DNA of 64,000 nt from Armillaria gallica (Eukaryota > Basidiomycota > Agaricomycetes > Agaricales > Physalacriaceae). Location: NCBI GenBank assembly GCA_037576215.1, contig JBANDB010000011.1, positions 1,488,001-1,552,000 of the forward strand, in the 5' to 3' direction. Made by a program: the position numbers and the translations under genes. Below are positions 33,076 to 45,000 of this stretch, in pieces (within the stretch, counting starts at the first letter, position 1; the number at the start of each line of letters is the position of its first letter). The notes under the pieces are model-generated. The model saw nothing but the letters and a program-made list of their open reading frames with translations, was not told the origin of the DNA and searched no databases.

Positions 33076-36000
33076 TCAGCCCGACTTACCCTTCTTCTTC
33101 TGTGAAGGTCCAGCAACGCCTTCAGCCACATCATCGGGTGCCTCGTTCTCTGATTCCTCGTCATCGACTTCCTCATCTGCCTCAATCGGAGCAAGACATC
33201 CACGGAGTTGAAATGTCTGGGCACAGATGCTGTCGGTATGCGCAATAACGTTGAGGCCCGCCAGGAATTGCTGAGTAAGCACGGCAATGGCAGTGTTATT
33301 GGCCTCGATAGCATTGACAGCGGCCTCGAAAGTGTTAACTGCATCTACAAATGAAGAAAAGTCAGCAGAGAAAAACAAAAAGAGGAGAAGACTTACCAGA
33401 GCCCTTTGGACGGTAGTGATCAATAGGATTGAGGGCGGAGACCCCATCGACCTTGCACGGGAGCTTGGAATAATGGCAACACATGCACTTGACTGTGTGC
33501 ATCAAGAGCTTTTGACATTGCGTCCCAAGACACCTACAATGGTCACATGCAGTGGTATACTGTCAAAGAACCAGTCAGGAAAAGAGCAATTAAAGACAAC
33601 GAAAAGACGCTTACCCGCTCTCCAACGAACGGCACGACTGCCTTACTCCAATAGCTTTTATCAATCTCGACGAACTCACCGAAGTCCTGGTCAACCTTGA
33701 GCACACCAATACTCTTGACACCATTCCTGATGGCCTTCGCAGTTGATGGGACCTTTTCACCAAAGCCCCCCCCACTGATGCCTAGGGTAACTGGTGGCAG
33801 TTTCAAGAGTCCGGGTCCATGTTTTCGGATGACTGGAGTAGCATGAACCACTAGAAAATACATCAGCTAGCAGAAAGGAGAAAGCTACAAATTAACATAC
33901 CTTCAACTTCGTCAATTGGTCGGTTCTTTGACTTTAACTTCTTAGCCACGGGTTTATCCACTACTTGTGAGCTTTCGTTGTCATCCCTCGTACGCTTACG
34001 AGGTACAGCAACCTCCGAAGCCTTGTCCTTGCCTTTTGCATTCCTCTTTTTCTTCTTGGCGTCGGGCTTGGAGCTTTGGACTGCCTTAAGATAAATTGCA
34101 GAAGAGTTGACGGGGGAGATGTGTGAGTGAGCAGATCGGCGTGGAACTTGACTTTGAGAAGTCGGGAGGGCAGGCCTAGGAAGGAAAATAGTCAGGTGAG
34201 ATTCGACGAAATCTCCAGTAGCCTCGTCAAATACGAATGAAATTTTTGGTTCTTGACAAAGGCGGCAAGCCATTTTGGTGGGAAGAGGACTTGAAGCCTC
34301 GTCGCTGCTTTGGGCATCTGTGTTATCCTGACCTCGAAAGTCGCCATCTTCCCCATCGGTACCGGCAACTTCCTCTTCGATACGACTATCCTCCACCAAA
34401 TTCCCTTGAACCTGCTCCAGTTCGTCATCTGTACCCGGCAAGAATAAGGACTTGCGACCACGAAGAAGAGTAGAGGAACTACCTTCGCCTAAAGGACTGA
34501 GTTCGGGACCTCGAATGACGTTAGAACGAGCCGCGGCTGAAAAATTAACAAGTCAGTATGATAATTGACCAGGAATGACCGAAGTACCTACCATCAACGG
34601 CAAAAGCATGGGAGGAAGCTTGAGTTGGCGCCTCAGAGTGCATAGTATCCTTGAGAGGCCCAATTTTAAATTGTTGGCCAGGCTTGCGGTGCAAAGGCGA
34701 CGTCCAATCCTTTTGAAAGGTTTCAGAAGAATCGGGCAGAGGCCTAGACTTCAAAGTGTCAACAGGCTGGGTCGATGACGCTTGACGAATAAGGGTGTTG
34801 ACAGAAGAAGCAACAGCCTGGGAGGTTATAGGCGTAGGCATAACCTTATTTTGAGAAGCTGTAGCTGGTTGAACAGGCTGTTGAGCAGTCAAAGGAGTCA
34901 AAAACCTAGGCATGGAAGGCTTGGTAATGTTAACTGTGGAACCAGAAGTTCGAGCATTGGTGTTATGGATGGACTCGGGAATAACAAACAAGGCGACCAA
35001 AGGCTGCTTTGCGTTCGGGCAGTCACCTAAGGTACCGTTGTGTTTGCTAAGGTGAGGCGGTATAACGCGCTAGACTTCTGGGCTCTGTTTAGGAGAAGAG
35101 TAAGATCCGTGTAGATTGGTTTTAGCTCGAAGCTAGGGTACATGGCTGAGAGCTATCTATCTTATATACTGGTTCATCTATTGTATCTATCTGTTTGTCC
35201 ATCTGTCAATCAGTCGCTTCAATGAATGGAAACCGTGTGGTTGCCAGTCGTTGAAGTAAAACACCTTTGTGGTGCGATTTAGGCATGGATGCCGCGGTGC
35301 TGAGGTGCCGAGGTGCCATGGCGTGGAAAAAGAACTAAAAAGTGAATAAATCGTAACATCACCCCCTCGTTAAGGCAGGCGTCCCGACTGCCAGTAAGGT
35401 CGCTCCCCGTACTTCATCGTCATGCCGTCTGGTCTAGGCTTCAGAGTCTGCGACATTGTTTTATTCAGTGTGGGCCGCATAAAATGAGGGATTTCTCGTA
35501 TCCCACCAACCCCATGCATGCTGCGACATTGCTGCGTAAGAGTTTGTTGCCCCGACGCCACGAGGATTTTCCGTATGGTGGTGACGAGAGCGGTATGGGC
35601 GAGTCCTTATCTCGTCCTGGCAGGCCAATAAGTTATTAAGTCGTGCGTGCGTTTGTGAGTGTCGTAATCTATGGGGCCCATAGCTATCCCCATTATAGGG
35701 CGTGCGTCGCGACCTAATTGGTCGAGTTGTCGGTGTCGGCGCGTCTAATCGAGCCGCGGCATGCTTCAAACTCCTCTATTGCTTCTTGGGCGTGTCCCAT
35801 GTCTTCTTCGCGTACCCAGGAGTTGTGCTCCTGGGTCCATCCCTTTCACTTGACGAAATAATCCGTCGTCGATCTGGATTTCTGTCCTCGTCGTCCTCGT
35901 ATCTGTCTAGGTTTTGCGTCGAGGACCTCTTCGATTTTGTATTCTTCTTCATCTTCGATCAGCTTGGGTGGAGGTGGCGGTGGCAGCTCCTGGTTCGGGA

Positions 36001-39000
36001 ACACGGGTGGCGTGTATGGAGTCAACAGCTTCTCGTTGAAGCGTGGATGGATCTTCCAGTGGGGCGGCAGCTTGAGCTTGTACGCGCTAGCACCGGCTTT
36101 TTCTAGGATCAGGAATGGACCGACACGTTTGTCATCCAGCTTCTTTTTTGGTCTCGGGAGATGTAGGTTTGTCGCATCGAGCCAAACGCGGTCCCCTGTT
36201 TGGTAGGGGTGTGCATTGCGCCTCCTTTTATTGTACTGGTTCTTCATCCTTTCGGCGGCCTCCTTGAGGGCTTTTTCTGCTTCTGCGTGGATTCACATCA
36301 TTGTTTTTGCAAAGTCTTCTGCGGCGGGGTTCGCAAGAGGTGAAGTGCGTCAGGAATCGGGCATTGTTCAGGGGTTTCGGCCATAGAGCACCATGAAGGG
36401 GCTCTTGCCAGTTGCACTGTGTACTTGGTTGTTGTGGGCAAACTCTGCTAGCGGCAGCCAGTCACTCCAGTCGTTTTGTCAGTGATTCACGAATATTCGG
36501 AGATACTTGATGATCTCCTGGTTGACTCGTTCGGTCTGGCCATCTGTCTGTGGGTGGAAGGCTGTCGACGCGTTTTGCATGATGTCGAGTAGTCGGTACA
36601 GTTCTTTCATGAACTTGGATACAAACTGTGGGCCTCGGTCAGATATGACGACCTGAGGCATTCCGTGGCGGGTGTATACGTGATCGCGTAATAGGCACGC
36701 CCATCCTTCAGCTGAGAGTTCGGTGTTGCAAGCGATCGGGATGATTGCTTTTGAGAATCTGTCGACGACTACGAGCATTGCATCGTGGCCGTTTGAGTCG
36801 GGAAGTCCGGTGACCATGTCGACGGAAATGTGCATCCATGGGCCAATTGGTACTTCGTTCAGGTGCAACGGTGCTGCCTTCGTGTGCGTATCTGACTTCG
36901 TTTGTTGGCACGTTTCACAGCCTTTCACGTAGGCTTCAACGTCTTTCTTTAATTTTGGCCACCAGTAGTCGCGGAGTACTAGCTCCTTCGTCTTCTCGAT
37001 CCCTGGATGGCCGGCCGTGATATGGTCGTGGTACTGGGAAATGATATTGCCTCATAGCGTCTTCTTGCGGGGTATGTAGATTCTTCCATCGTAGTACAGG
37101 AGTCCCCCTTGTCGGGAGATTCCTCATTCATGAGCTAACGAGGCAGCTATACCGTCGTCCCAGAGTTCTTCTTGTCGGATTGCTTCTTCAACTGTTTGCT
37201 GCATTTCCGTCATCGTAGGCATGACGAGCGCTCAGAAATGAGCAGGTTCGAGGACGACGATGTCGTCGTTATCTTTGGTCCCTTGGTCGTGGTCACTTCG
37301 TCGGGAGAGCAAGTCGGCTTTCACGTTCTGGGCACTGGGCTTATGGAAGAGCTTGAAGTGATATTCCGCGAGCTCTGTCACCCATCGGGCCTGCTGTCAG
37401 TTCAGCTTCTGGGGAAGTCGGAAATACTGGAGGTTCTGATGATCTGTCCAGATTTCTACGTCGTGTCAGGCACCCATGAGGTAGTGACACCACTCCGAGA
37501 GTGCAAGCATGATTGCGAGCAATTCCTTGTCGTATATTTCGTAGTTCCGTTCCGTGGTGCTAAGTGCCTTTGACATGAAGGCTACAGGGTGCCAGATTCC
37601 ATTCTGCTGTTGGCTAAGGACAGCGCCAACGGCTCCTTCACTGGAATCCACTTCAACCCGGAAGGGTTCATCATTGTTCAGGATGGCGAGGATCACGTCC
37701 TCAGCCATTTGGCGTTTGAGCTCTTTGAACGCATCCTGTTGGGCTTTGCCCCATGTCCATTCTGTTTTGCCGGTGAGCTGAGTAAGTGGCTTAACCACTT
37801 TGGAATACATCCTGATGAACTTCTGGTAAAAGTTCATGAACCCAAGGAATGACTGAAGTTCCTTCTTATTCTTGGGTGTGGGCCATTCTGAAATACTGGC
37901 AACCTTGACAGGGTCCATCCGGATCGAGTTTTCACTGATGATGACCCCAAGATACTTGGTCTCGAGGACTTCGAACTCGCACTTCTCTGCCTTGAGGAAG
38001 AGCTTGTTATCATGGAGGCGTTGGAGAACATGCTTCACGATTCGTCAGTGTTCCCCCAGGTCCTTGGAGAAGATTAGAATGTCGTCCAAATAGATCGTGA
38101 CTTTTCCTTCAGCGATCAGGTCTTTGAAAATGTCGTTCATCGTCCATTGGAATGTTGCGGGTGAGTTGGTGAGTCTGAAGAACATGACGGTGGGCTCGTA
38201 GAGCCCTCGATTCGTACAGAAGGCAGCTTTTTCCTCATCCCCTTCCTTAATCCGGACGTTGTTGTATCCCCAACGAACGTCGAGCTTCGTGAAGTACTTT
38301 GCACCACGAAGCTTGTCGATCAGCTCTCCGATGAGCGGTAGCGGGTATCTGTTTTTGATCGTCATTTTGTTCAGTTTTCGATAGTCCTGAATGGGTCGCA
38401 GCGTGCCATCTTTCTTTTTTACAAAGAAGAAAGGGGAGGCGAAGGGTGATTTCGAGGGTCGGGTATGGCCCAATTCAAGGTTCTCGTCGAGGAACTTGTC
38501 GAGCTGTTCCTGTTCGTTTCGGTTCAAGGGGTACACCTTGCAGTCCAAGGTGGACTTCACGTTGGGTATTAGTTCAATCGCGTGATCCCAAGGTTTTCAT
38601 TCGGGGAGTTCGTCGAAGTTTTCCTTTGCGAACAGGTCATGGAAAGAGTGGTAATTTTCTGGTACGAGCTCTTCGAAAGCCTTGATAGGTCTCTCAGCAT
38701 GGGCCTTTGCAGCGAGGTCATTGGCGTGATGCATTGCACGGATGACCAATTCTTCTTTCATTTGTAGAGCAAGGATGGTGTCGCCTTCCTCGAGTTCTTC
38801 GTCCCAGCGGTTGTCGGGGTCCGCATCGGGGAGTTCAATGTGGTTCTTTACGCATTGACAGCGTCCGAAAATTATGCTCCCGGTTTTCCAATTAACGACG
38901 GGATTGTGGCGCTTGAGCCAATCATGTCCGAGGTAAACGTCCTTTGTGCCGAGGTTGGTTACAGCAAGGTCGATTCGTTTGCGATGCTCCCCTATAGTTA

Positions 39001-42000
39001 GGCAGAGTTCGACGAATTCAGTGACGTCTCCTCCTTGGTTGCAGGTTCCATCGGCATTGTACACCAGGATTGGCACTTTAGCCTTTTTGGTGTCGATCTG
39101 GTGCCGTTCCACATAGGCGCGATTGATTGCGCTCCCAGTGCATCTGCTATCGAGCAGCGCCTTTGTGCTGAGGGTCTGTCGCCTGGTACAGGGCTCGATC
39201 GTGATTGGAATCATCAAATCCGAGGTGGTTCCTCGGATGTATCGGATTGGCTCCCGCAGCTCGTAAAGCTTTTCTCGGGAGTATTCCTCGTCTTCGTTTT
39301 GGAGTTCGTGGAGGAGCTCGTCCGAGAGTTCCCCCATCCGGTCTTTGTGTATCCATAAGCAAAGGATAGCATGGGCAGAGTTGTCGCTTGATGCTTCGCG
39401 GACTGCTCGTAGCGTCCAATCAACCTCAAAGGGTTTCATCCATCGGTGAGGGACCTCGTGAACCTTTGCACTAAGCTTATTGGGCTTAGCTACCGTTGGT
39501 GAGGTCACCCCCTTGTCTGGTACTTCGTTTGGGAGCGACTTGGTTGCTCGAGTCCAGGATTCGGGTGGAGTCAGAAGCGGAATAGCGCACTGCTTCGGGG
39601 ATATTGTTGGACTTCCTGCGGCGAGCCATCGTCTGAAGGAAGCATCATCTTCTTCGTCGGGTATTTCGATCATACTTACGTGCCATCTCTTTACCGCCTG
39701 GGCGCTAGCGGCTTCCTTCCATTTGGCTTTCTGGTCGTCCTTTCCAGTCGCGGGTAGGGAACCAGAGGTGAGTTTTCTGATGGGAGCGGCGCCCTGATCT
39801 TGGCCACAAATACGTGTGGAGGCACAAGGCGGGACTTGGACCGAATTAACAGAATTACCAGTCGAGCCGACAGCTCCCGGGCCCATAAAGGGACCTTGCG
39901 GTCCCATAGAGTCCCTCGTTTCTTTCGGGGTTCCCAACCTCCCTTTGGCCGTTGGGTTTTGAGTCCGCGGTGGGTGCAGGCCCCGTGACTGGTCACGGGA
40001 AGGGATCTTGCCATCAGCTACGCGTCCTCCGCTAGCTGGTTCGTCCTTCCTTCCATCCGTTTTACCTACGGACGCGTCCTTCCCCTGCTCAGAGGGGAAC
40101 ACCTTGCAGTCGGGCAAGGAGGCTTCGTCAGGGGTTGCACTAGGTGCTTCCCCTGCCTCCCCCGGTCAAGCATTCGTCACTGCAGCGCTGAAGGGCCTCG
40201 ACTGGTGCTTCGCCATTATGGGGAGTGGCAATATGGTGGTCGCCTTGTCGATCGATGCGTTCACTCGTAATGAGTTACTTGCCGGTCGATTAGCCGGTCT
40301 TCTTGCTGAAGGTTTCCCCTCTCCGGCATGCGTTGAGTGGGGGCCCGCAGCTATCCCCCCTTGTGGGGGAGAAACATCTGTGGAGTCGTTAGTCATGTCA
40401 TCAGGTTGTAAAAGTTCATATCGGTTCACTGATTCTGTAACTGGGCGTGTGGAAGTCGAAGATTGGCGCGTAGGCCGTATATTGTCCGTATTGATATTTT
40501 TTTGTTTCTTTAAAGTTGCGTAAGTAGGTACCGACCCCGCACTTGGGGGTCGGGGTATAGCCGAATGCTCAATAGGTAAAATGTCTGTAGTAAAATGAGA
40601 CCGTTCAACGGTATGGAAACGCGCACCAGTATAGTCCGAGGTCGCTGCAGGCGAATCAGAACCCAAGCGACCTAATCTTTTACCTCCTCGAGGTGGGTGG
40701 TCTCGGCCAGGGGAGCCTCGTCCTCTGCTGTCTTTGTTACTGCTCGTACCTCCCTTGGTTTTGGGCAGTCCTTGGAGAGGTGCCCCTTCGTTCCGCATCG
40801 GAAGCAGAGGCCTTCCTTCATATAGCGGGCCCGGTCGACCTGCATCTTCGCGTCGTCCCCTGTTGGGACGGTCCACCTGCCGACCAAGTCGCGTCCCCTG
40901 GTGTCAGCCACCTTTGATGGGTTCTGAGGCGGTTTGGGGTTTCGCCAATTCTTCTGGGCGCCTGATGGCACTGGTGCCGCAATCTGTTTTTGGTTTGGCG
41001 GGGGTCATCTGTTGTTGGGGCATCTCTCCAACCCGTGGGTCTGATCCCAGACCTTTTGCTTTTCTCGTTCTGTGTACATCTTGAGAATGCGCCGTTTCCA
41101 CTGCTGATAGGTGCATGGGATTCCGAACCCGATATTGGCGATAGTGTGTCCATACCCAGGAGGGATTCCCCTCCGTACTGCTTGGACCAAATGTCCCTGG
41201 TCGGACTCATCTGTGAGTCGGTTCGCCAACTTGGCCTCCCTCTCTATCTTTCGGAAGAAGATGTAGGCCGGGTCATTCCTCATCTTGATCTCGGCCAACC
41301 ACTTTTCGTGTACGAGCTCAATGGCGGGGTCGCGGAATTGCTCGCGGAACTCCTCCACGAAGTCGTCCCATCGTGGGAATCGATAGCGGGGCCCGGTGTC
41401 GTAGTCGTCAATTTCTGCTTGGGTGGTGCCGTAGTCGGGTTCGGGGGGAATGTACCAGAAGTCATCCCGTCGGTGGACCCACCAGCTTTCCGCGTCTCTG
41501 CTCAAGAACGAGCAGAGGAAGGGGATCATCAGAGAGGGGACTCCCTGGAAATGTATCCTGAAGACCGCGAAATATGTTGAGCAGTCTCCTAGGAATCGTT
41601 CTATGTTGTCGTGGGCCCCTTCGAACTTTCGGGGTGGATTGAGGAGGATCGGTTTGATCCCCGTCAAGGCGGGTGGCGCGTTTGGGTCTCAGGCACCCAG
41701 GGGGCCGAATGGCGGTGGGCCATTCCCTCCTGAGGGTCGCGGGATCGAGTACCGATCCAGGTCTGGCCCTGGTTGGGGCTGTTGTCCTCAAGGGGGTCCC
41801 CCTTCTTCAGCCTGGGCTGCTAGATTTCTGCTTGAAATGTGTCAGTTGACAGTGGTAATTAATGTATCAGGACTGTCAGTTGACACACCAGCCTATATAG
41901 GGTATTTTCACAGTACTGCATGGTCTATTAGTCAGCACAGAAACCCGGACCAAATCATGTGATTATCAGAAAATCCGGCAACTCCGGGAATTGAACCCAG

Positions 42001-45000
42001 GACCTTAAAAAGATTTATAATAATGTCACATGACATGGCCAAAGTGTGCATGCTAACCACTATACCATACTGGCATTATATATTTATGTAATCATCTTCT
42101 TATATGGCCTCCTCTCTTAGATTTATAATATCCCAATTGGGCCCTCCCTTTGGTGCGCTTTGGTGCGCTTTTTTTTCCTTATTGGGCTGGTCAAATTGGC
42201 CCATCAATTGCACCTAGAATTGGCTGTGCCATGGCATTGATGGCATCAATATCAGGCCATTTTTAGACAAAATTCGCATTTTTGCTCATTTTTGGCTTCC
42301 TCAGGCTACTGGGTGGGTCAGGGGATGGTACTAGTATATGCATAAACATAAATAGCATAAAAGCGAACCCTCTGGTGAGGTATGGGGGCCCTGGGGAGGG
42401 GGTAAAAATGGTAAAATAGTGAAAAATAGCGGAAAATCACCGAAAATTCGCGTTTTAGGGGTAATACGTGCATCGGATCGCTTCGAAAACTTGACCAATG
42501 AATTCCCTGACCTTGAAAACACCTAAACGGCCCCTCTACAGTACATGTGGCGCATTTTATGGCTAGGCATAATCGGGAAAATTGGCTTTTTATGGTACTG
42601 CGTACATTGGATCGCTCCGGAGATGTTACCAATCAATTTCTACACTATGAAAACCTTAGAATACATCTTCATATGCTATATATGACCACCGGAATGCGAT
42701 GAAAAATAGGGGATTGGGGGGGAAACACGGTCTATTTTGTTTTCTAGGCATTGCATCGGTCTGGGGACATCACCAGTCGATTCCTCGACCTTGAAAACCC
42801 CCAAACGACTCTTGGTTACATTTATGGGGTCTCAGGAACAATGGAAATAATGATGTAACAGTTTAGGAGGAGCACATATGGAAACTCGCATTTCTGAGCT
42901 TCGGAAAACTTCGGAGTCGTTGCCAATGGATTTCCTGACCTTGAAAACCCCCAGAACACCACAGGAACACATTTAAAACCTTTGAAATCCGTGGTAAAAA
43001 AGATGATAGTGAAAATATGCAAAATACCATATATCTCGCCTTTTTGAGTGTTGGGGATGGTAATTCTGGTATGGAATACACGATATATATTGTATAATAG
43101 TGTGTACAAAAGCTTAGGATGATCTGAAATGTATTGGCAGAGATATAAAGAGATCTTTCTGAAAAAAAGGAGGAGCACCCCCCAGATTTCGAGTTTCTGG
43201 TCATCCCATGGCCTGGAGACTATCAGATTCGGATTCCTAGACCCAAAAAATGGTAGGAACACCAATCATCCATGGGGTGTATGTGTCAAAACTCCGAAGT
43301 AATGAGTGTGCACTCAGTTATACACAAAGATATGCTGTGTGCATGGATTATACACTAGTAAAAATGACCCCCACGGATGATAGATGAGTCTTATGTTTTT
43401 TGGGTGCAGGAATCCGAATCTGATAGTCTCCAGGCCATGGGATGACCAGAAACTCGAAATCTGGGGGGTGCTCCTCCTTTTTTTCAGAAAGATCTCTTTA
43501 TATCTCTGCCAATACATTTCAGATCATCCTAAGCTTTTGTACACACTATTATACAATATATATCGTGTATTCCATACCGGAATTACCATCCCCAACACTC
43601 AAAAAGGCGAGATATATGGTATTTTGCATATTTTCACTATCATCTTTTTTACCACGGATTTCAAAGGTTTTAAATGTGTTCCTGTGGTGTTCTGGGGGTT
43701 TTCAAGGTCAGGAAATCCATTGGCAACGACTCCGAAGTTTTCCGAAGCTCAGAAATGCGAGTTTCCATATGTGCTCCTCCTAAACTGTTACATCATTATT
43801 TCCATTGTTCCTGAGACCCCATAAATGTAACCAAGAGTCGTTTGGGGGTTTTCAAGGTCGAGGAATCGACTGGTGATGTCCCCAGACCGATGCAATGCCT
43901 AGAAAACAAAATAGACCGTGTTTCCCCCCCAATCCCCTATTTTTCATCGCATTCCGGTGGTCATATATAGCATATGAAGATGTATTCTAAGGTTTTCATA
44001 GTGTAGAAATTGATTGGTAACATCTCCGGAGCGATCCAATGTACGCAGTACCATAAAAAGCCAATTTTCCCGATTATGCCTAGCCATAAAATGCGCCACA
44101 TGTACTGTAGAGGGGCCGTTTAGGTGTTTTCAAGGTCAGGGAATTCATTGGTCAAGTTTTCGAAGCGATCCGATGCACGTATTACCCCTAAAACGCGAAT
44201 TTTCGGTGATTTTCCGCTATTTTTCACTATTTTACCATTTTTACCCCCTCCCCAGGGCCCCCATACCTCACCAGAGGGTTCGCTTTTATGCTATTTATGT
44301 TTATGCATATACTAGTACCATCCCCTGACCCACCCAGTAGCCTGAGGAAGCCAAAAATGAGCAAAAATGCGAATTTTGTCTAAAAATGGCCTGATATTGA
44401 TGCCATCAATGCCATGGCACAGCCAATTCTAGGTGCAATTGATGGGCCAATTTGACCAGCCCAATAAGGAAAAAAAAGCGCACCAAAGCGCACCAAAGGG
44501 AGGGCCCAATTGGGATATTATAAATCTAAGAGAGGGAGGCCATATAAGAAGATGATTACATAAATATATAATGCCAGTATGGTATAGTGGTTAGCATGCA
44601 CACTTTGGCCATGTCATGTGACATTATTATAAATCTTTTTAAGGTCCTGGGTTCAATTCCCGGAGTTGCCGGATTTTCTGATAATCACATGATTTGGTCC
44701 GGGTTTCTGTGCTGACTAATAGACCATGCAGTACTGTGAAAATACCCTATATAGGCTGGTGTGTCAACTGACAGTCCTGATACATTAATTACCACTGTCA
44801 ACTGACACTATTTCAAGAGGAAAAGTAGCAGCATTAGGTGCCTTCTTTGCTTCTTGTAGGTCTTTGCGCAGCTTTATGTTTTTGCTGCGCATTAGGGCTA
44901 CCTGATTTTCCAATCTGGTGGCGTGCTGCTCCATGGTCTCCTCGGGCCCTCCCGGTGTCTCCATATCTTCGCTCATTGCTTCTTCTGTGGCCCCCCCCTG

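Larger units (their letters stand above)
41840..44807. mobile_element. 2.97-kb palindromic (fold-back) insertion in chromovirus gag
   Basis: Two arms of about 1.41 kb (41840-43250 and 43397-44807) are near-identical inverted copies around a 146-bp unpaired centre. The ends are TGTCAGTTGACA and its complement. A 99-bp tRNA-like unit lies about 135 bp from each end. Short open frames in the arms mirror each other and are not convincing genes. The insertion splits the chromovirus gag N-terminus from its capsid part. I see no direct target duplication; instead the symmetry continues weakly into the flanks (CTTGAAAT / ATTTCAAG). Confidence 0.85.

Noticed and set aside
40166..40876. Long minus-strand frame as a separate gene
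   Set aside because: It is the gag-protease linker of the chromovirus in a shifted frame; the zinc knuckle is read in the neighbouring frame at 40672-40971.
42318..43265. Frames of 104 and 147 codons in the palindrome arms
   Set aside because: They are mirrored simply because the arms are identical; no domain, A+T-rich, and alternative frames overlap them.
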